Source: Microbacterium enclense (GTDB lineage: Bacteria > Actinomycetota > Actinomycetes > Actinomycetales > Microbacteriaceae). Taken from it: 64,000 bases of DNA. The stretch covers positions 310,001-374,000 of the forward strand of contig NZ_KQ758470.1 of assembly GCF_001456955.1 (NCBI RefSeq), in the 5' to 3' direction. Under the pieces are notes generated by a model, which had not been told where the DNA came from, did no database searches, and saw nothing but the letters and a program-made list of their open reading frames with translations. A program made the position numbers and the translations under genes. Position 1 is the stretch's first letter; each line of letters begins with the position of its first letter. This document shows positions 8,758 to 22,972 of this stretch, piece after piece.

Positions 8758-9911
8758 GCGTGACCGCCCCCGCCGGATTCGAAGCGGCTGGAGTCGCCGT
8801 CGGCCTGAAGTCGACCGGTGCGCGTGACGTCGCCGTCGTCGTGAACCGCGGCCCGCTCAAGGTGGGCGCCGCCGTCTTCACCTCCAACCGCGCGAAGGCG
8901 AACCCGATCCTGTGGTCGGAGCAGGTCGTGAAAGACGGTGTCGTCGAGGCCGTGGTGCTCAACTCCGGCGGCGCGAACTGCTTCACCGGATCGTTCGGCT
9001 TCCAGACCACGCACCAGACCGCCGAGCGCGCCGCCGAGCTGCTCGGCGTCGGTGCGGGCGATGTCGTCGTGTGCTCGACGGGGCTCATCGGCACAGGTGA
9101 CGAGGTGTTCCGCGCCAAGGTGCTCGACGGCGTACAGCAGGGGGTCGCCGCTCTGTCCGCCGCGGGCGGAGAAGACGCGTCGCTGGCGATCATGACGACC
9201 GACTCGAAGCCCAAGCGCGCGGTGCACGTCGGCGACGGCTGGACGATCGGCGGCATGGCCAAGGGCGCGGGCATGCTCGCGCCGGGCCTGGCGACGATGC
9301 TCGTCGTCATCACGACCGACGTGGTTCTCGACGCGGCCGAAGCGGATGCCGCGCTGCGCGCCGCCACGCGCGTGAGCTTCGACCGGCTGGACTCCGACGG
9401 CTGCATGTCGACCAACGACCAGGTCACGCTGATGGCGAGCGGGGCCAGTGGCATCCATCTGCCGGCCGACGAGTTCGCCGCCGCCCTCACCGCCGTGTGC
9501 GACGACCTCGCCGCCCAGCTGCAGGGCGATGCCGAGGGCGCGAGCCACGACATCACCATCCGGGTCGTCAACGCCGGGAGCGAAGACGACGCCGTCGCGG
9601 TGGGTCGCTCGATCGCCCGCAACAACCTCTTCAAGGCCGCCATCTTCGGCAACGACCCGAACTGGGGGCGCGTGCTGGCGGCCATCGGCACGACCGACGC
9701 GGCGTTCGACCCCTACGACGTCGACGTCTGGATGAACGGCGTGCGCGTGTGCACCGCCGGCGGCCCCGACCGCCCCCGCGAAGACGTCGACCTCACTCCT
9801 CGCGCCACCGACCTCGTCGTCGACCTGCGCGTCGGATCGGCCGCGGCCACGATCCGCACCAACGACCTCACGCACGATTACGTCCACGAGAACAGCGCCT
9901 ACTCCTCATGA
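8754..9911 (+). CDS. argJ: Bifunctional glutamate N-acetyltransferase / amino-acid acetyltransferase
   Basis: 385-aa ornithine acetyltransferase that transfers the acetyl group from N-acetylornithine to glutamate, closing the acetyl cycle. It is made as a precursor that cleaves itself: [16 protein letters not shown] contains the Ala-Thr cleavage site whose Thr becomes the nucleophile. GTG 8754 overlaps the argC stop by 4 nt. A complete ArgJ here means that argA and argE are not needed for the cycle once it is running. Confidence 0.94.
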   Translation: MSVTAPAGFEAAGVAVGLKSTGARDVAVVVNRGPLKVGAAVFTSNRAKANPILWSEQVVKDGVVEAVVLNSGGANCFTGSFGFQTTHQTAERAAELLGVGAGDVVVCSTGLIGTGDEVFRAKVLDGVQQGVAALSAAGGEDASLAIMTTDSKPKRAVHVGDGWTIGGMAKGAGMLAPGLATMLVVITTDVVLDAAEADAALRAATRVSFDRLDSDGCMSTNDQVTLMASGASGIHLPADEFAAALTAVCDDLAAQLQGDAEGASHDITIRVVNAGSEDDAVAVGRSIARNNLFKAAIFGNDPNWGRVLAAIGTTDAAFDPYDVDVWMNGVRVCTAGGPDRPREDVDLTPRATDLVVDLRVGSAAATIRTNDLTHDYVHENSAYSS

Positions 9912-10806
9912 CACACGTCGACCTCCAAGACACCGATCCCGCCGAGGCGAGCGATCGGGCCATCACGCTCGTCGAGTCGCTGCCGTGGGTGCGCAAGTAC
10001 CGCGACCAGGTCGTGGTGGTGAAGTACGGCGGCAACGCCATGGTCAGCGATGAGCTGCAGGACGCGTTCGCCGCCGACATCGCCTACCTGCGCTACGTGG
10101 GCGTCAAGCCCGTCGTGGTGCACGGCGGCGGGCCGCAGATCTCGTCGATGCTCAACCGGCTTGAGATCCCCAGCGAGTTCCGCGGCGGTTACCGGGTGAC
10201 CTCGACCGAGGCGATCGGCGTCGTGCGCATGGTGCTCACCGGCCAGATCAACCCGCAGCTCGTGGCCAAGGTCAACGCGCACGGACCGCTGGCCACGGGC
10301 CTGAGCGGCGAGGACGCCGGACTGTTCGGCGGGCGCCGTCGCGGCGTCGTCGTCGACGGGGTCGAGCACGACCTCGGCCGTGTCGGCGATGTCGTCACCG
10401 TCGACCCGCAGCCGGTGCTCGACCACCTCGCCGCGGGACGCGTGCCGATCGTCTCGAGCATCGCTCCCGACCTCGACCACCCCGGCACCTCGTTGAACGT
10501 GAACGCGGATGCCGCCGCCGCAGCGCTGGCCGTGGCGCTCAACGCCAAGAAGCTCGTCGTGCTGACCGACGTGCCCGGGCTGTACGCCGACTGGCCGAAC
10601 CGCGACTCGCTCGTGTCGCACCTCACCTCCACGGAACTGCGCGGCATGCTCCCGAAGCTGGAGTCGGGGATGATCCCGAAGATGCAGGCCTGCCTCGACG
10701 CGGTCGAGGGGGGCGTGCCGACGGCCGCCATCATCGATGGACGTGTACCGCACTCGGTGCTCGTCGAACTGTTCACCAGCAAGGGAATCGGAACGGAGGT
10801 GGTCGC

Positions 10807-10810
<4 letters not shown>
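9908..10810 (+). CDS. argB: Acetylglutamate kinase
   Basis: 300-aa amino-acid kinase that phosphorylates N-acetylglutamate, usually the feedback-inhibited step. The Lys of [10 protein letters not shown] binds ATP, and [11 protein letters not shown] is the acetylglutamate-binding Gly-rich loop. The N-terminal extension of about 25 residues before SLPWVRKYR matches the helix found in arginine-sensitive hexameric enzymes, so allosteric inhibition by arginine is likely. The start overlaps the argJ stop (ATGA). Confidence 0.95.
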
Positions 10811-15547
<4,737 letters not shown>

Positions 15548-15558
15548 ATATCAGTTAT

Positions 15559-15596
15559 TCGCTTATCAAACTGAGAAAATAAGCGATAAACTTATC
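15559..15596 (+). promoter_or_regulatory. AT-rich promoter and inverted-repeat operator of satD
   Basis: An island of A+T stands out in GC-rich DNA. It holds an 8-bp inverted repeat TCGCTTAT/ATAAGCGA (15559-15566 and 15579-15586) and a second small palindrome GATAA-AC-TTATC (15585-15596). TTATCA (15563-15568) and TAAACT (15587-15592), 18 nt apart, can serve as -35 and -10, with the ATG 6 nt further on. The repeats cover both promoter elements, as expected for a repressor site. The downstream gene encodes a helix-turn-helix, so autoregulation is plausible but inferred. Confidence 0.55.
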
Positions 15597-15598
15597 TC

Positions 15599-16246
15599 AT
15601 GACCGTCGCAGTGATCGCTGACATCGTCGCATCTCGACGGCTCGACGATCGCGCCGCTGCCCAGCGGCAGATCGCGCGAGTCATCGAGCACGTCGAGACC
15701 GACCTGCCGGCGGCGCGCCAGCCCCTCACCCCGACGGTCGGTGACGAACTGCAGGGGCAGTACGACCGCCTCGACGACGCGCTCGCCTCGCTGCTGCTGG
15801 TGCGACTCGCCCTGCCCGACGACATCGACTGCCGCTTCGGGGTGGGGGTGGGCGACGTGCGCCCGATCGTGCTCGACGACCGCACGGTGCCCGAGGGGCC
15901 CGCGTGGTGGGCGGCACGCCAGGCGGTCGAGACCGTCGAGCGGATGCAGCAGCGCGCCGCGCCGTTCGCGCGCACCTGGATCACCGCCGCCGAGGGGGAG
16001 GATGCCGCCATGGTCGATACCGTCACCGTGGCCAATGCCTACGCTCTCGCGCGTGATCAGCTCGTGTCGGCGATGAGCGAGCGCACGCGGCGTCTGACCG
16101 CCGGGCGGTGCCTCGGGCGTTCGCAGCGCGATCTCGCGGAGGGTGAGGGCATCAGCCAGTCGGCGGTGTCGCAGGCGCTCGCGTCGGCCGGCTCCGCGGC
16201 GATCGTCGAAGGTTTCGCCGTCCTGACGCGGGGGGCGCGCGCGTGA
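15599..16246 (+). CDS. SatD-family protein with C-terminal helix-turn-helix
   Basis: 215-aa protein. The N-terminal ~150 residues match the SatD family: it begins VAVIADIVASRRL and contains LTPTVGDELQG, a nucleotidyl-cyclase-like core of unknown activity. The C-terminal ~50 residues carry a helix-turn-helix (SQRDLAEGEGISQSAVSQAL). The promoter in front is covered by inverted repeats, suggesting it represses itself. The start is probably leaderless. It overlaps the next gene by 4 nt, so the pair probably works together. The regulator role is inference. Confidence 0.75.
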   Translation: MTVAVIADIVASRRLDDRAAAQRQIARVIEHVETDLPAARQPLTPTVGDELQGQYDRLDDALASLLLVRLALPDDIDCRFGVGVGDVRPIVLDDRTVPEGPAWWAARQAVETVERMQQRAAPFARTWITAAEGEDAAMVDTVTVANAYALARDQLVSAMSERTRRLTAGRCLGRSQRDLAEGEGISQSAVSQALASAGSAAIVEGFAVLTRGARA

Positions 16247-16953
16247 TCGCCGCGGGACTGCTGCTGCTCGCCGTGGGCGCGGTCGATCTGCTGCGCCAGA
16301 TGATCCGCGCGCGACGTGCGATCGCGTTCACCGTCGCGGCGGTGCTGCTCGTCGTCGTCGCGGCGGGTCTCGACGCCGTCGTCGCCGGCGTGCTCGCCGT
16401 CGCCGTCGCTGCGATCTGGACGTGGGTGATCCCCGAGCAGGGCCCCGCCCGCGCCGGGCTCTGGCCGGTCGCGCTGCTGGCGCTCGCCGCCGCGGCGTGC
16501 GTCGTGGTCGCTCCCGGTCGGGCGCGCCCCGGCATCCTGGGCGAGCTGTGGGCGTCGTATCGACCGGGCGAGGCCGTGTCGGCCGATGTGGTGGTGCTCG
16601 TTATCGGGTGCCTGGTGTTCCTGCTCGAGTCCGGCAACGCCGTGGTGCGCATCGCGCTGCGCTCGGAGATGGGCACGCGCGAGAATCCCGACGAGACCGT
16701 CGCGCCGACGCTGAAGGGCGGCCGGCTCATCGGACCGCTCGAGCGCATCCTCGTCTTCGCGCTCACGCTGGCGGGCGCCTACACCCTCATCGCGGCGGTG
16801 CTGGCGGCCAAGGGCATCGTGCGCTTCCCCGAGATCTCGCGCGACGGAGACGGCGGCGACCGCGCGGAGTACTTCCTCATCGGCAGCCTCGTGAGCTGGG
16901 TCGCCGCCCTCGCCGCGGCGTTCCTGGTCTCGTGGGGCATCGCCCCGGGCTGA
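16243..16953 (+). CDS. Membrane protein coupled to satD
   Basis: 236-aa protein with about six to seven hydrophobic segments, starting at GTG 16243 inside the satD stop. The segment after LESGNAVVRIALRSEM is a conserved-looking cytoplasmic loop (ENPDETVAPTLKGGRLIGPLER) between spans. SatD genes are commonly followed by such a membrane partner, but I do not know its function. No catalytic motif is visible. Confidence 0.75.
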   Translation: MIAAGLLLLAVGAVDLLRQMIRARRAIAFTVAAVLLVVVAAGLDAVVAGVLAVAVAAIWTWVIPEQGPARAGLWPVALLALAAAACVVVAPGRARPGILGELWASYRPGEAVSADVVVLVIGCLVFLLESGNAVVRIALRSEMGTRENPDETVAPTLKGGRLIGPLERILVFALTLAGAYTLIAAVLAAKGIVRFPEISRDGDGGDRAEYFLIGSLVSWVAALAAAFLVSWGIAPG

Positions 16954-17048
16954 CGCGGCACGCTCGGATCTGCGGCACGGGTCGCGCCACCGTGGCGGCC
17001 GGGTGGACGGCATCCGGAGCCCGAAACCCGCGCTGATACCCTCGTCTG

Positions 17049-18362
17049 GTGTCTGCACCGATCGACGCGGCGCCCGTGAGCGCCCTCCAGCCCGCCAACG
17101 ACCCGACTTTCGACAACGTCTGGGACGAGCTGGCCTATCGCGGACTCATCCACGTCTCGACCGACGAGGGTGAGCTGCGAGAGCTGCTTGCGGGCGACCC
17201 GGTCGTGTTCTACTGCGGCTTCGACCCGACCGCACCGAGTCTGCACCTGGGGAACCTCGTGCAGCTGCTGACCATGCGCCGCCTGCAGCTCGCCGGACAC
17301 CGTCCCCTCGGTCTCGTCGGTGGTTCGACGGGTCTCGTCGGAGACCCTCGCCCCACCGCCGAGCGCACGCTGAACACGCGTGAGACGGTCGCCGAGTGGG
17401 TGGCGCGCCTGCGCGCGCAGGTGGAGCGCTTCCTGAGCTTCGAGGGCGAGAACGCCGCCCGCATGGTCAACAACCTCGACTGGACGGCGCCACTCAGCGC
17501 CATCGACTTCCTGCGCGAGATCGGCAAGCATTTCCGCGTCGGCACGATGCTGAAGAAAGACGCGGTCAGCGCGCGTCTGAATTCCGAGGCCGGCATCAGC
17601 TACACCGAGTTCAGCTACCAGATCCTGCAGGGCATGGACTACCTCGAGCTGTACCGCCAGTACGGCTGCGTGCTGCAGACCGGCGGAAGCGACCAGTGGG
17701 GCAACCTCACCAGCGGCACCGAGCTCGTGCGCAAGGTCGAGGGGGTGTCGGTCCACGCCATCGGCACGCCGCTGATCACCAACAGTGACGGCACCAAGTT
17801 CGGCAAAAGCGAGGGCAATGCCATCTGGCTGGATGCCGAGATGTGCAGCCCGTGGGTGATGTACCAGTTCTGGCTCAACACCGACGACCGCGACGTGGTC
17901 GAGCGCCTGAAGGTGTTCACCTTCCTCACGCGCGCCGAGATCGAGGAGTACGCGAGCCTGGTCGAGACCGAGCCGTTCCGCCGCGCCGCGCAGAAGCGCC
18001 TGGCCCGCGAGGTCGTCACGACCGTGCACGGGGTCGAGGCGACGGAGGCAGTGATCGCGGCGACCGAGGCGCTCTTCGGTCAGGGCGATGTGACGGCTCT
18101 GGATGCCACGGTGCTGCGCACCGCGCTCGAGGAACTGCCGCACGCGACGGTCGGCGCGGGCAGCACGGTGCTCGAGGCGCTCACCGCGACGGGCCTGTCG
18201 TCGAGCCTGAGCGACGCGCGCCGCGCGGTCGCCCAGGGCGGCGTCACGCTCGACGGGGCGAAGGTGACCAGCGACGACCAGGTCGTCGAGGGGACTCTTC
18301 CGGGCGGGGTGTCGGTGCTGCGACGCGGCAAGAAGACGCTCGCGGGGCTGTTCCTCAGCTGA
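17049..18362 (+). CDS. tyrS: Tyrosine--tRNA ligase
   Basis: 437-aa class I aminoacyl-tRNA synthetase. The HIGH motif appears as HLGN (residues 66-69), the KMSKS motif as KFGKS within SDGTKFGKSEGN, and a C-terminal S4 RNA-binding domain covers the last ~65 residues (SLSDARRAVAQGGVTLDGAKV). Length and domain order match bacterial TyrRS. GTG 17049 is chosen because a GATACC -10-like element lies 8 nt upstream and the family N-terminus starts near DELAYRGLI. No T-box or leader is seen. Confidence 0.95.
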   Translation: MSAPIDAAPVSALQPANDPTFDNVWDELAYRGLIHVSTDEGELRELLAGDPVVFYCGFDPTAPSLHLGNLVQLLTMRRLQLAGHRPLGLVGGSTGLVGDPRPTAERTLNTRETVAEWVARLRAQVERFLSFEGENAARMVNNLDWTAPLSAIDFLREIGKHFRVGTMLKKDAVSARLNSEAGISYTEFSYQILQGMDYLELYRQYGCVLQTGGSDQWGNLTSGTELVRKVEGVSVHAIGTPLITNSDGTKFGKSEGNAIWLDAEMCSPWVMYQFWLNTDDRDVVERLKVFTFLTRAEIEEYASLVETEPFRRAAQKRLAREVVTTVHGVEATEAVIAATEALFGQGDVTALDATVLRTALEELPHATVGAGSTVLEALTATGLSSSLSDARRAVAQGGVTLDGAKVTSDDQVVEGTLPGGVSVLRRGKKTLAGLFLS

Positions 18363-18363
18363 C

Positions 18364-19167
18364 ATGCCGTTCACCGTCAGCCACGCGGTCGTCGCGCTGC
18401 CGTTCGTGCGCACGCCGCTGGTGCCGGCGGCGATCGCGATCGGGGCGATGACCCCCGATCTGCCGCTGTTCCTGCGCGGGATCGTGCCCGGCTACGCCGT
18501 GACGCACGATCTCGCGTGGCTGCCCGTGACGGTGATCATGGCGTTCGTTCTGCTGCTCGTGTGGCGGTGCGTCCTACGCTCCGCGACGCGGGAGCTGGTA
18601 CCGCGGCGCATCGCCGAGCGACTGCCCGGCGAGTGGGATGCCGGAGCCCTCGCGGCCGCACGCGAGACGCTGAGCGGGGGAGTCGTCGGCATCCTGTGGC
18701 TCGTGCTCTCGCTCGCCTTCGGCGTGGTCACGCACGTCGCCTGGGACTTCTTCACCCATGAGGGTCGGGCGGGTGACGCGCTGTTCCCCGCGCTCGAGCA
18801 GCAGTGGGGTCCGCTGCTGGGCGTGAAATGGCTGCAGTACGGCTCGGGCGTGCTCGGGCTCGCGGGGCTCGGGCTCTTCGGGCTGTGGTGGCTCTCGCGC
18901 CGCTCGGCGGCGCCCGTGCGTCGGGTGGTTCCGGATGCCGTGCGGTGGGCGTGGTGGCTCTCGCTTCCGGTCGCGTTGGTCGCGGCGACCCTCGTCGCGC
19001 TGGCCGTCGAGGGCGGCTTCGACGCGGACTACACGCCGACGCACCTCGTCTACGGCGTGCTGGTGAAGGTCGCGGCCGTGTGGGGTGTGGCGACGCTCGC
19101 GCTGGCGCTGCTCGTGCAGGCGCTGAGGAATCGGCGCGAGGTCGAAGTTTCGCGCGCGGCCGGTTGA
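18364..19167 (+). CDS. DUF4184 family membrane protein
   Basis: 267-aa integral membrane protein with about six spans. The start MPFTVSHAVVALPF, followed by TPDLPLF, is typical of DUF4184, a family of uncharacterised proteins related to the metal-dependent YdjM-type hydrolase fold; His and Asp residues in the first ~120 residues (VSHA, TPDL, THVAWDFFTHEG) could bind metal. It starts one base after the tyrS stop and is probably co-transcribed with it. Confidence 0.8.
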   Translation: MPFTVSHAVVALPFVRTPLVPAAIAIGAMTPDLPLFLRGIVPGYAVTHDLAWLPVTVIMAFVLLLVWRCVLRSATRELVPRRIAERLPGEWDAGALAAARETLSGGVVGILWLVLSLAFGVVTHVAWDFFTHEGRAGDALFPALEQQWGPLLGVKWLQYGSGVLGLAGLGLFGLWWLSRRSAAPVRRVVPDAVRWAWWLSLPVALVAATLVALAVEGGFDADYTPTHLVYGVLVKVAAVWGVATLALALLVQALRNRREVEVSRAAG

Positions 19168-19185
19168 GGACTGCCGGCGTGTGCA

Positions 19186-19276
19186 CAAAGTCAGTGATGC
19201 GCGCGAAGGAAGTCAATCGCGACGGTTCGGGGCTGAGGTTGTGCGCATCGCGGAGATTGTGAGCGCGGGGGTCGCG
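19186..19276 (+). repeat. 91-bp direct repeat, copy 1
   Basis: First of two ~91-bp copies exactly 160 bp apart (the second is at 19346-19436), differing at about six positions by eye. It starts CAAAGTCAGTGAT and ends GAGCGCGGGGGTCGCG. The 374-nt space between the DUF4184 gene and parA consists almost entirely of this duplication plus a hairpin repeat; I see no gene in it. Confidence 0.85.
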
Positions 19277-19345
19277 CGTCGCGGTCGTCTAGGCGGGCTC
19301 GGGGGCGGTCACTCCGGCGGGCTCATGCAGCGGCGGGTTCGAGTG

Positions 19346-19436
19346 CAAAGTCAGTGATTCGCGCGAAGTGAGTCCGTCGCGACGGTTCGGGGCTGAGGTT
19401 GTGCGCATCGCGGAGGTTGTGAGCGCGGGGGTCGCG
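19346..19436 (+). repeat. 91-bp direct repeat, copy 2
   Basis: Second copy of the 19186-19276 sequence. Its end abuts the start of a hairpin repeat at 19436-19460, whereas copy 1 is followed by unrelated bases. Confidence 0.85.
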
Positions 19437-19460
19437 GTCCCTTCGACAGGCTCAGGGACC
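19436..19460 (+). repeat. Hairpin repeat R1 (GGTCCC/GGGACC stem)
   Basis: 25-bp unit made of a 6-bp stem GGTCCC/GGGACC around the 13-nt core TTCGACAGGCTCA. It lies about 80 bp before parA and is one of twelve related units between 19.4 and 29.0 kb. Confidence 0.85.
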
Positions 19461-19525
19461 TGGGGCGGCCCGCGGGGAACCGCACCCGCCCGCGGGTCAC
19501 GCCGGGCGGCGGAGCGGGCGGCGGC

Positions 19526-19531
19526 TAGACT
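19526..19531 (+). promoter_or_regulatory. -10 hexamer (TAGACT) for parA operon
   Basis: TAGACT lies 10 nt before the ATG at 19542, giving a transcript with an extremely short 5' end. It would drive parA-scpA-scpB-rluB. Confidence 0.45.
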
Positions 19532-19541
19532 CGACGACGTT

Positions 19542-20427
<886 letters not shown>

Positions 20428-20444
<17 letters not shown>

Positions 20445-21429
20445 CGACACTTCCGCCGGCGACGCCGGTCCCGGTGGCTTCGACGGGCTCAGCCACCTCT
20501 CGAGCGGCGCGGCCCTCGCGATGGAAACCCCGACGTCCGGTGGCTTCGACGGGCTCAGCCACCTCTCGAGCGGCGCGGCCCTCGCGACCGAGGCATCGAC
20601 CCCCGCGGCCGAGGTCCCTGAGCCTGTCGAAGGGACCGGAACCGACTCCCCGGGCTTCCGCGTCACGCTTCCCGTCTTCGACGGACCGTTCGACCTGCTG
20701 CTCACGCTCATCTCGCGCGCCGAGCTCGACATCACCGAGGTCGCGCTCAGCCGCGTCACCGACGAGTTCATCGCCTACCTGCGCGCGATGGGCCCCGAGG
20801 GCGACCTCGACGAGGCGAGCGAGTTCCTCGTCGTCGCCGCGACCCTTCTCGACATGAAGATCGCGGGGCTCCTCCCGCAGGGCGAGCTCGTGGATGCCGA
20901 GTCCGTGGCGCTCCTCGAAGCGCGCGACCTGCTGTTCGCCCGTCTGCTGCAGTACCGCGCGTTCAAAGAGGTGTCGGCGTGGTTCGCGCGCTGCCTGCAG
21001 CGCGAAGACAGACGCCATACCCGCAACGTCCGGCTCGACGAGAAGTACCGCAGCGCCGTGCCGCAGCTCAGGTGGACGCTCAGCGCCGACGACTTCGCCG
21101 CCCTCGCCGTGGTGGCGATGGCACCGAAGCAGGTCCCGACCGTCGGGCTCGACCACTTGCACGCCCCGCTCGTCAGCATCCGCGAGCAGGCCGCGATCGT
21201 CGTGACGCTGCTGCGCTCGGCCGGAACGCTGAACTTCCGCGACCTCGTCGCCGGTGTCACCGAGACCGGTGTCGTCGTCGCCCGGTTCCTGTCGATCCTC
21301 GAGCTGTACCGCCACGCCGCGCTGTCGTTCGAGCAACTCGAACCGCTGGGGGAGCTGACCCTGCGCTGGACCGCCGAGCGGTGGTCGGAAGAGAACCTCG
21401 CCGCCCTGGGAGCCGACTATGACCGCTGA
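20428..21429 (+). CDS. scpA: Segregation and condensation protein A, with repeat-derived N-terminal extension
   Basis: 333-aa kleisin of the SMC-ScpAB condensin. The conserved protein starts near residue 77 (FRVTLPVFDGPFDLLLTLI) and ends in a winged helix that contacts SMC. The first ~76 residues are unusual: they are translated from three hairpin repeats and give GGFDGLSHLSSGAALA twice and VPEPVEGT once. GTG 20428 is the only good start I see upstream of the conserved part, overlapping parA by 17 nt; a start inside the extension cannot be excluded. The stop overlaps scpB. Confidence 0.88.
20471..20587 (+). repeat. Two identical 51-bp direct repeats inside scpA (period 66 bp)
   Basis: Bases 20471-20521 and 20537-20587 are identical by eye. 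Each begins with a hairpin unit (20473-20497 and 20539-20563) with a GGTGGC/GCCACC stem around TTCGACGGGCTCA. The 66-bp period keeps the scpA frame open. A third unit in inverse orientation is at 20613-20637. Confidence 0.9.
20613..20637 (-). repeat. Hairpin repeat R4 inside scpA
   Basis: Unit in the opposite orientation, with a GGTCCC/GGGACC stem and core TGAGCCTGTCGAA. In the scpA frame it encodes VPEPVEGT, just before the conserved kleisin sequence. Confidence 0.85.
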
Positions 21430-22120
21430 ACCCGTGACCCCGCCCGACACCGCGCCCGCCGACGCCGCGCCCGCCGACGCCGAGACCGCCGATGCCTCCC
21501 GCTCCGCCGCTGACGCCCCCGCCACCGCGGCGGCCCCGATCGCTGCGCCGCGCCCGAGCGATGCGGCATCCGTCGCCCGTCGCCTCGAGGCGATCCTGCT
21601 CGTCGTCGACGAGCCGCAGAGCCTCGTGAGCCTCGCCGCCGCCGTCGGCGCGCCCGTGCCGGCGGTGCGGCACGCGGTCGAGGCGCTCGTGGCCGACTAC
21701 GACGGCGAGACCGGGGGACCGGTCCGCGGCTTCGAGCTGCGCGAGGTCGGCGGCGGCTGGCGGCTGTACGTGCGCGAGGAGCACGACGACGTCGTGTCGG
21801 AGTTCGTGAACACGCAGGCGCCCTCGCGTCTGTCGCAGGCGGCGCTGGAGACCCTGGCCGTCATCGCGTACAAGCAGCCCGTGACGCGCGGGCAGGTGGC
21901 ATCCATCCGCGCGGTGAACGTCGACTCGGTCGTGAGGACACTGCTGGCCCGAGGTCTCATCACCGAGGTCTTCACCGATCCCGACACGGGCGCGATCCAC
22001 TACGGCACCACCGACCAGCTGCTGGTGCACCTGGGCATCAACTCGCTCGACGAGCTGCCCCACATCTCGCCGTTGCTCGACGACGGCGCCGACGGATTCG
22101 ACGGAGAGGTTCTGAAATGA
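21419..22120 (+). CDS. scpB: Segregation and condensation protein B
   Basis: 233-aa protein with two winged helices that binds ScpA and regulates the SMC ring. The family core begins near ARRLEAILLVVDEPQSLVSL and includes QAALETLAVIAYKQPVTRGQ and VDSVVRTLLARGLI. The first ~45 residues are an Ala/Pro-rich low-complexity tail. It overlaps scpA by 11 nt and rluB by 4 nt, so the segregation genes are tightly coupled. Confidence 0.93.
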   Translation: MTAEPVTPPDTAPADAAPADAETADASRSAADAPATAAAPIAAPRPSDAASVARRLEAILLVVDEPQSLVSLAAAVGAPVPAVRHAVEALVADYDGETGGPVRGFELREVGGGWRLYVREEHDDVVSEFVNTQAPSRLSQAALETLAVIAYKQPVTRGQVASIRAVNVDSVVRTLLARGLITEVFTDPDTGAIHYGTTDQLLVHLGINSLDELPHISPLLDDGADGFDGEVLK

Positions 22121-22917
22121 ACGATGACGCTTCGACAGGCTCAGCGACCGGGGGCACGGGCGCGGCGAGCGACGACGGCATCCGCCTGCAGAAGGTCCTG
22201 GCCAACGCGGGGGTGGCCTCGCGCCGTGTCGCCGAGCAGATGATCGTCGAGGGGCGCGTGCGCGTCAACGGCGAGACGGTGACCGAGCTCGGCCGCCGCA
22301 TCCACCCCGAGACCGACCTCGTCGACGTCGACGGCACCGCGATCCAGCTCGACGGGTCGAAGCGCTACGTCATCCTGAACAAGCCCACCGGTGTGGTCAG
22401 TTCGATGAACGACGACCGTGGGCGCCGCGACCTGCGCGAGTGGGCCGACCAGTGGGACGAGCGGCTCTACAACGTCGGACGACTGGATGCCGACACGTCG
22501 GGCCTGCTCGTGCTGACCAACGACGGCGCCCTCGCGCACGTGCTCGCCCATCCCTCGTTTGGGGTGACGAAGGTGTACATCGCCAAGGTCGACGGACAGG
22601 TGCTGCCCCAGACGATCCAGCGCCTCATCAAGGGCGTCGAGCTCGAAGACGGGCGGATCGCGGCCGACAAGGCGCGGCTGCTCGACTCCTCGCGCGGCGA
22701 GAGTCTGGTCGAGCTGACGCTGCACTCGGGCAAGAACCGCATCGTGCGTCGCATGATGGCAGAGGTGGGCCACCCCGTGATCGAGCTGGTGCGTCGTCAG
22801 TTCGGGCCGCTTCACCTGGGAACTCTCCCGGTGGGTCAGGCGCGCGAGTTGACTAAAGTGGAACGCGGTGCCCTGCTCACGCTGTCCCGTCGGGACGGTG
22901 ACGCTCCCTCGGAGTGA
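22117..22917 (+). CDS. rluB: Ribosomal large-subunit pseudouridine synthase B
   Basis: 266-aa RsuA/RluB-family enzyme. It has an N-terminal S4 RNA-binding domain (about 22-65) and the catalytic motif GRLDADTSGLLV with Asp124. The family converts a uridine in helix 80-92 of 23S rRNA or in 16S rRNA; position next to scpB favours the RluB subgroup. The first ~15 codons include hairpin repeat R5 (22125-22149), encoding DASTGSAT, so the repeat contributes to the N-terminus. The start overlaps the scpB stop (ATGA). Confidence 0.9.
   Translation: MNDDASTGSATGGTGAASDDGIRLQKVLANAGVASRRVAEQMIVEGRVRVNGETVTELGRRIHPETDLVDVDGTAIQLDGSKRYVILNKPTGVVSSMNDDRGRRDLREWADQWDERLYNVGRLDADTSGLLVLTNDGALAHVLAHPSFGVTKVYIAKVDGQVLPQTIQRLIKGVELEDGRIAADKARLLDSSRGESLVELTLHSGKNRIVRRMMAEVGHPVIELVRRQFGPLHLGTLPVGQARELTKVERGALLTLSRRDGDAPSE
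22125..22149 (+). repeat. Hairpin repeat R5 at the rluB 5' end
   Basis: The core TTCGACAGGCTCA is intact, but only CGC/GCG of the stem pairs perfectly, so this is a decayed or diverged copy. It lies within codons 3-11 of rluB. Confidence 0.7.
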
Positions 22918-22972
22918 GCCCGGTGGGCGTCTCGCGGTGCGTCTGGCACCGCTCAGGGCAGCAGGAGACCCG

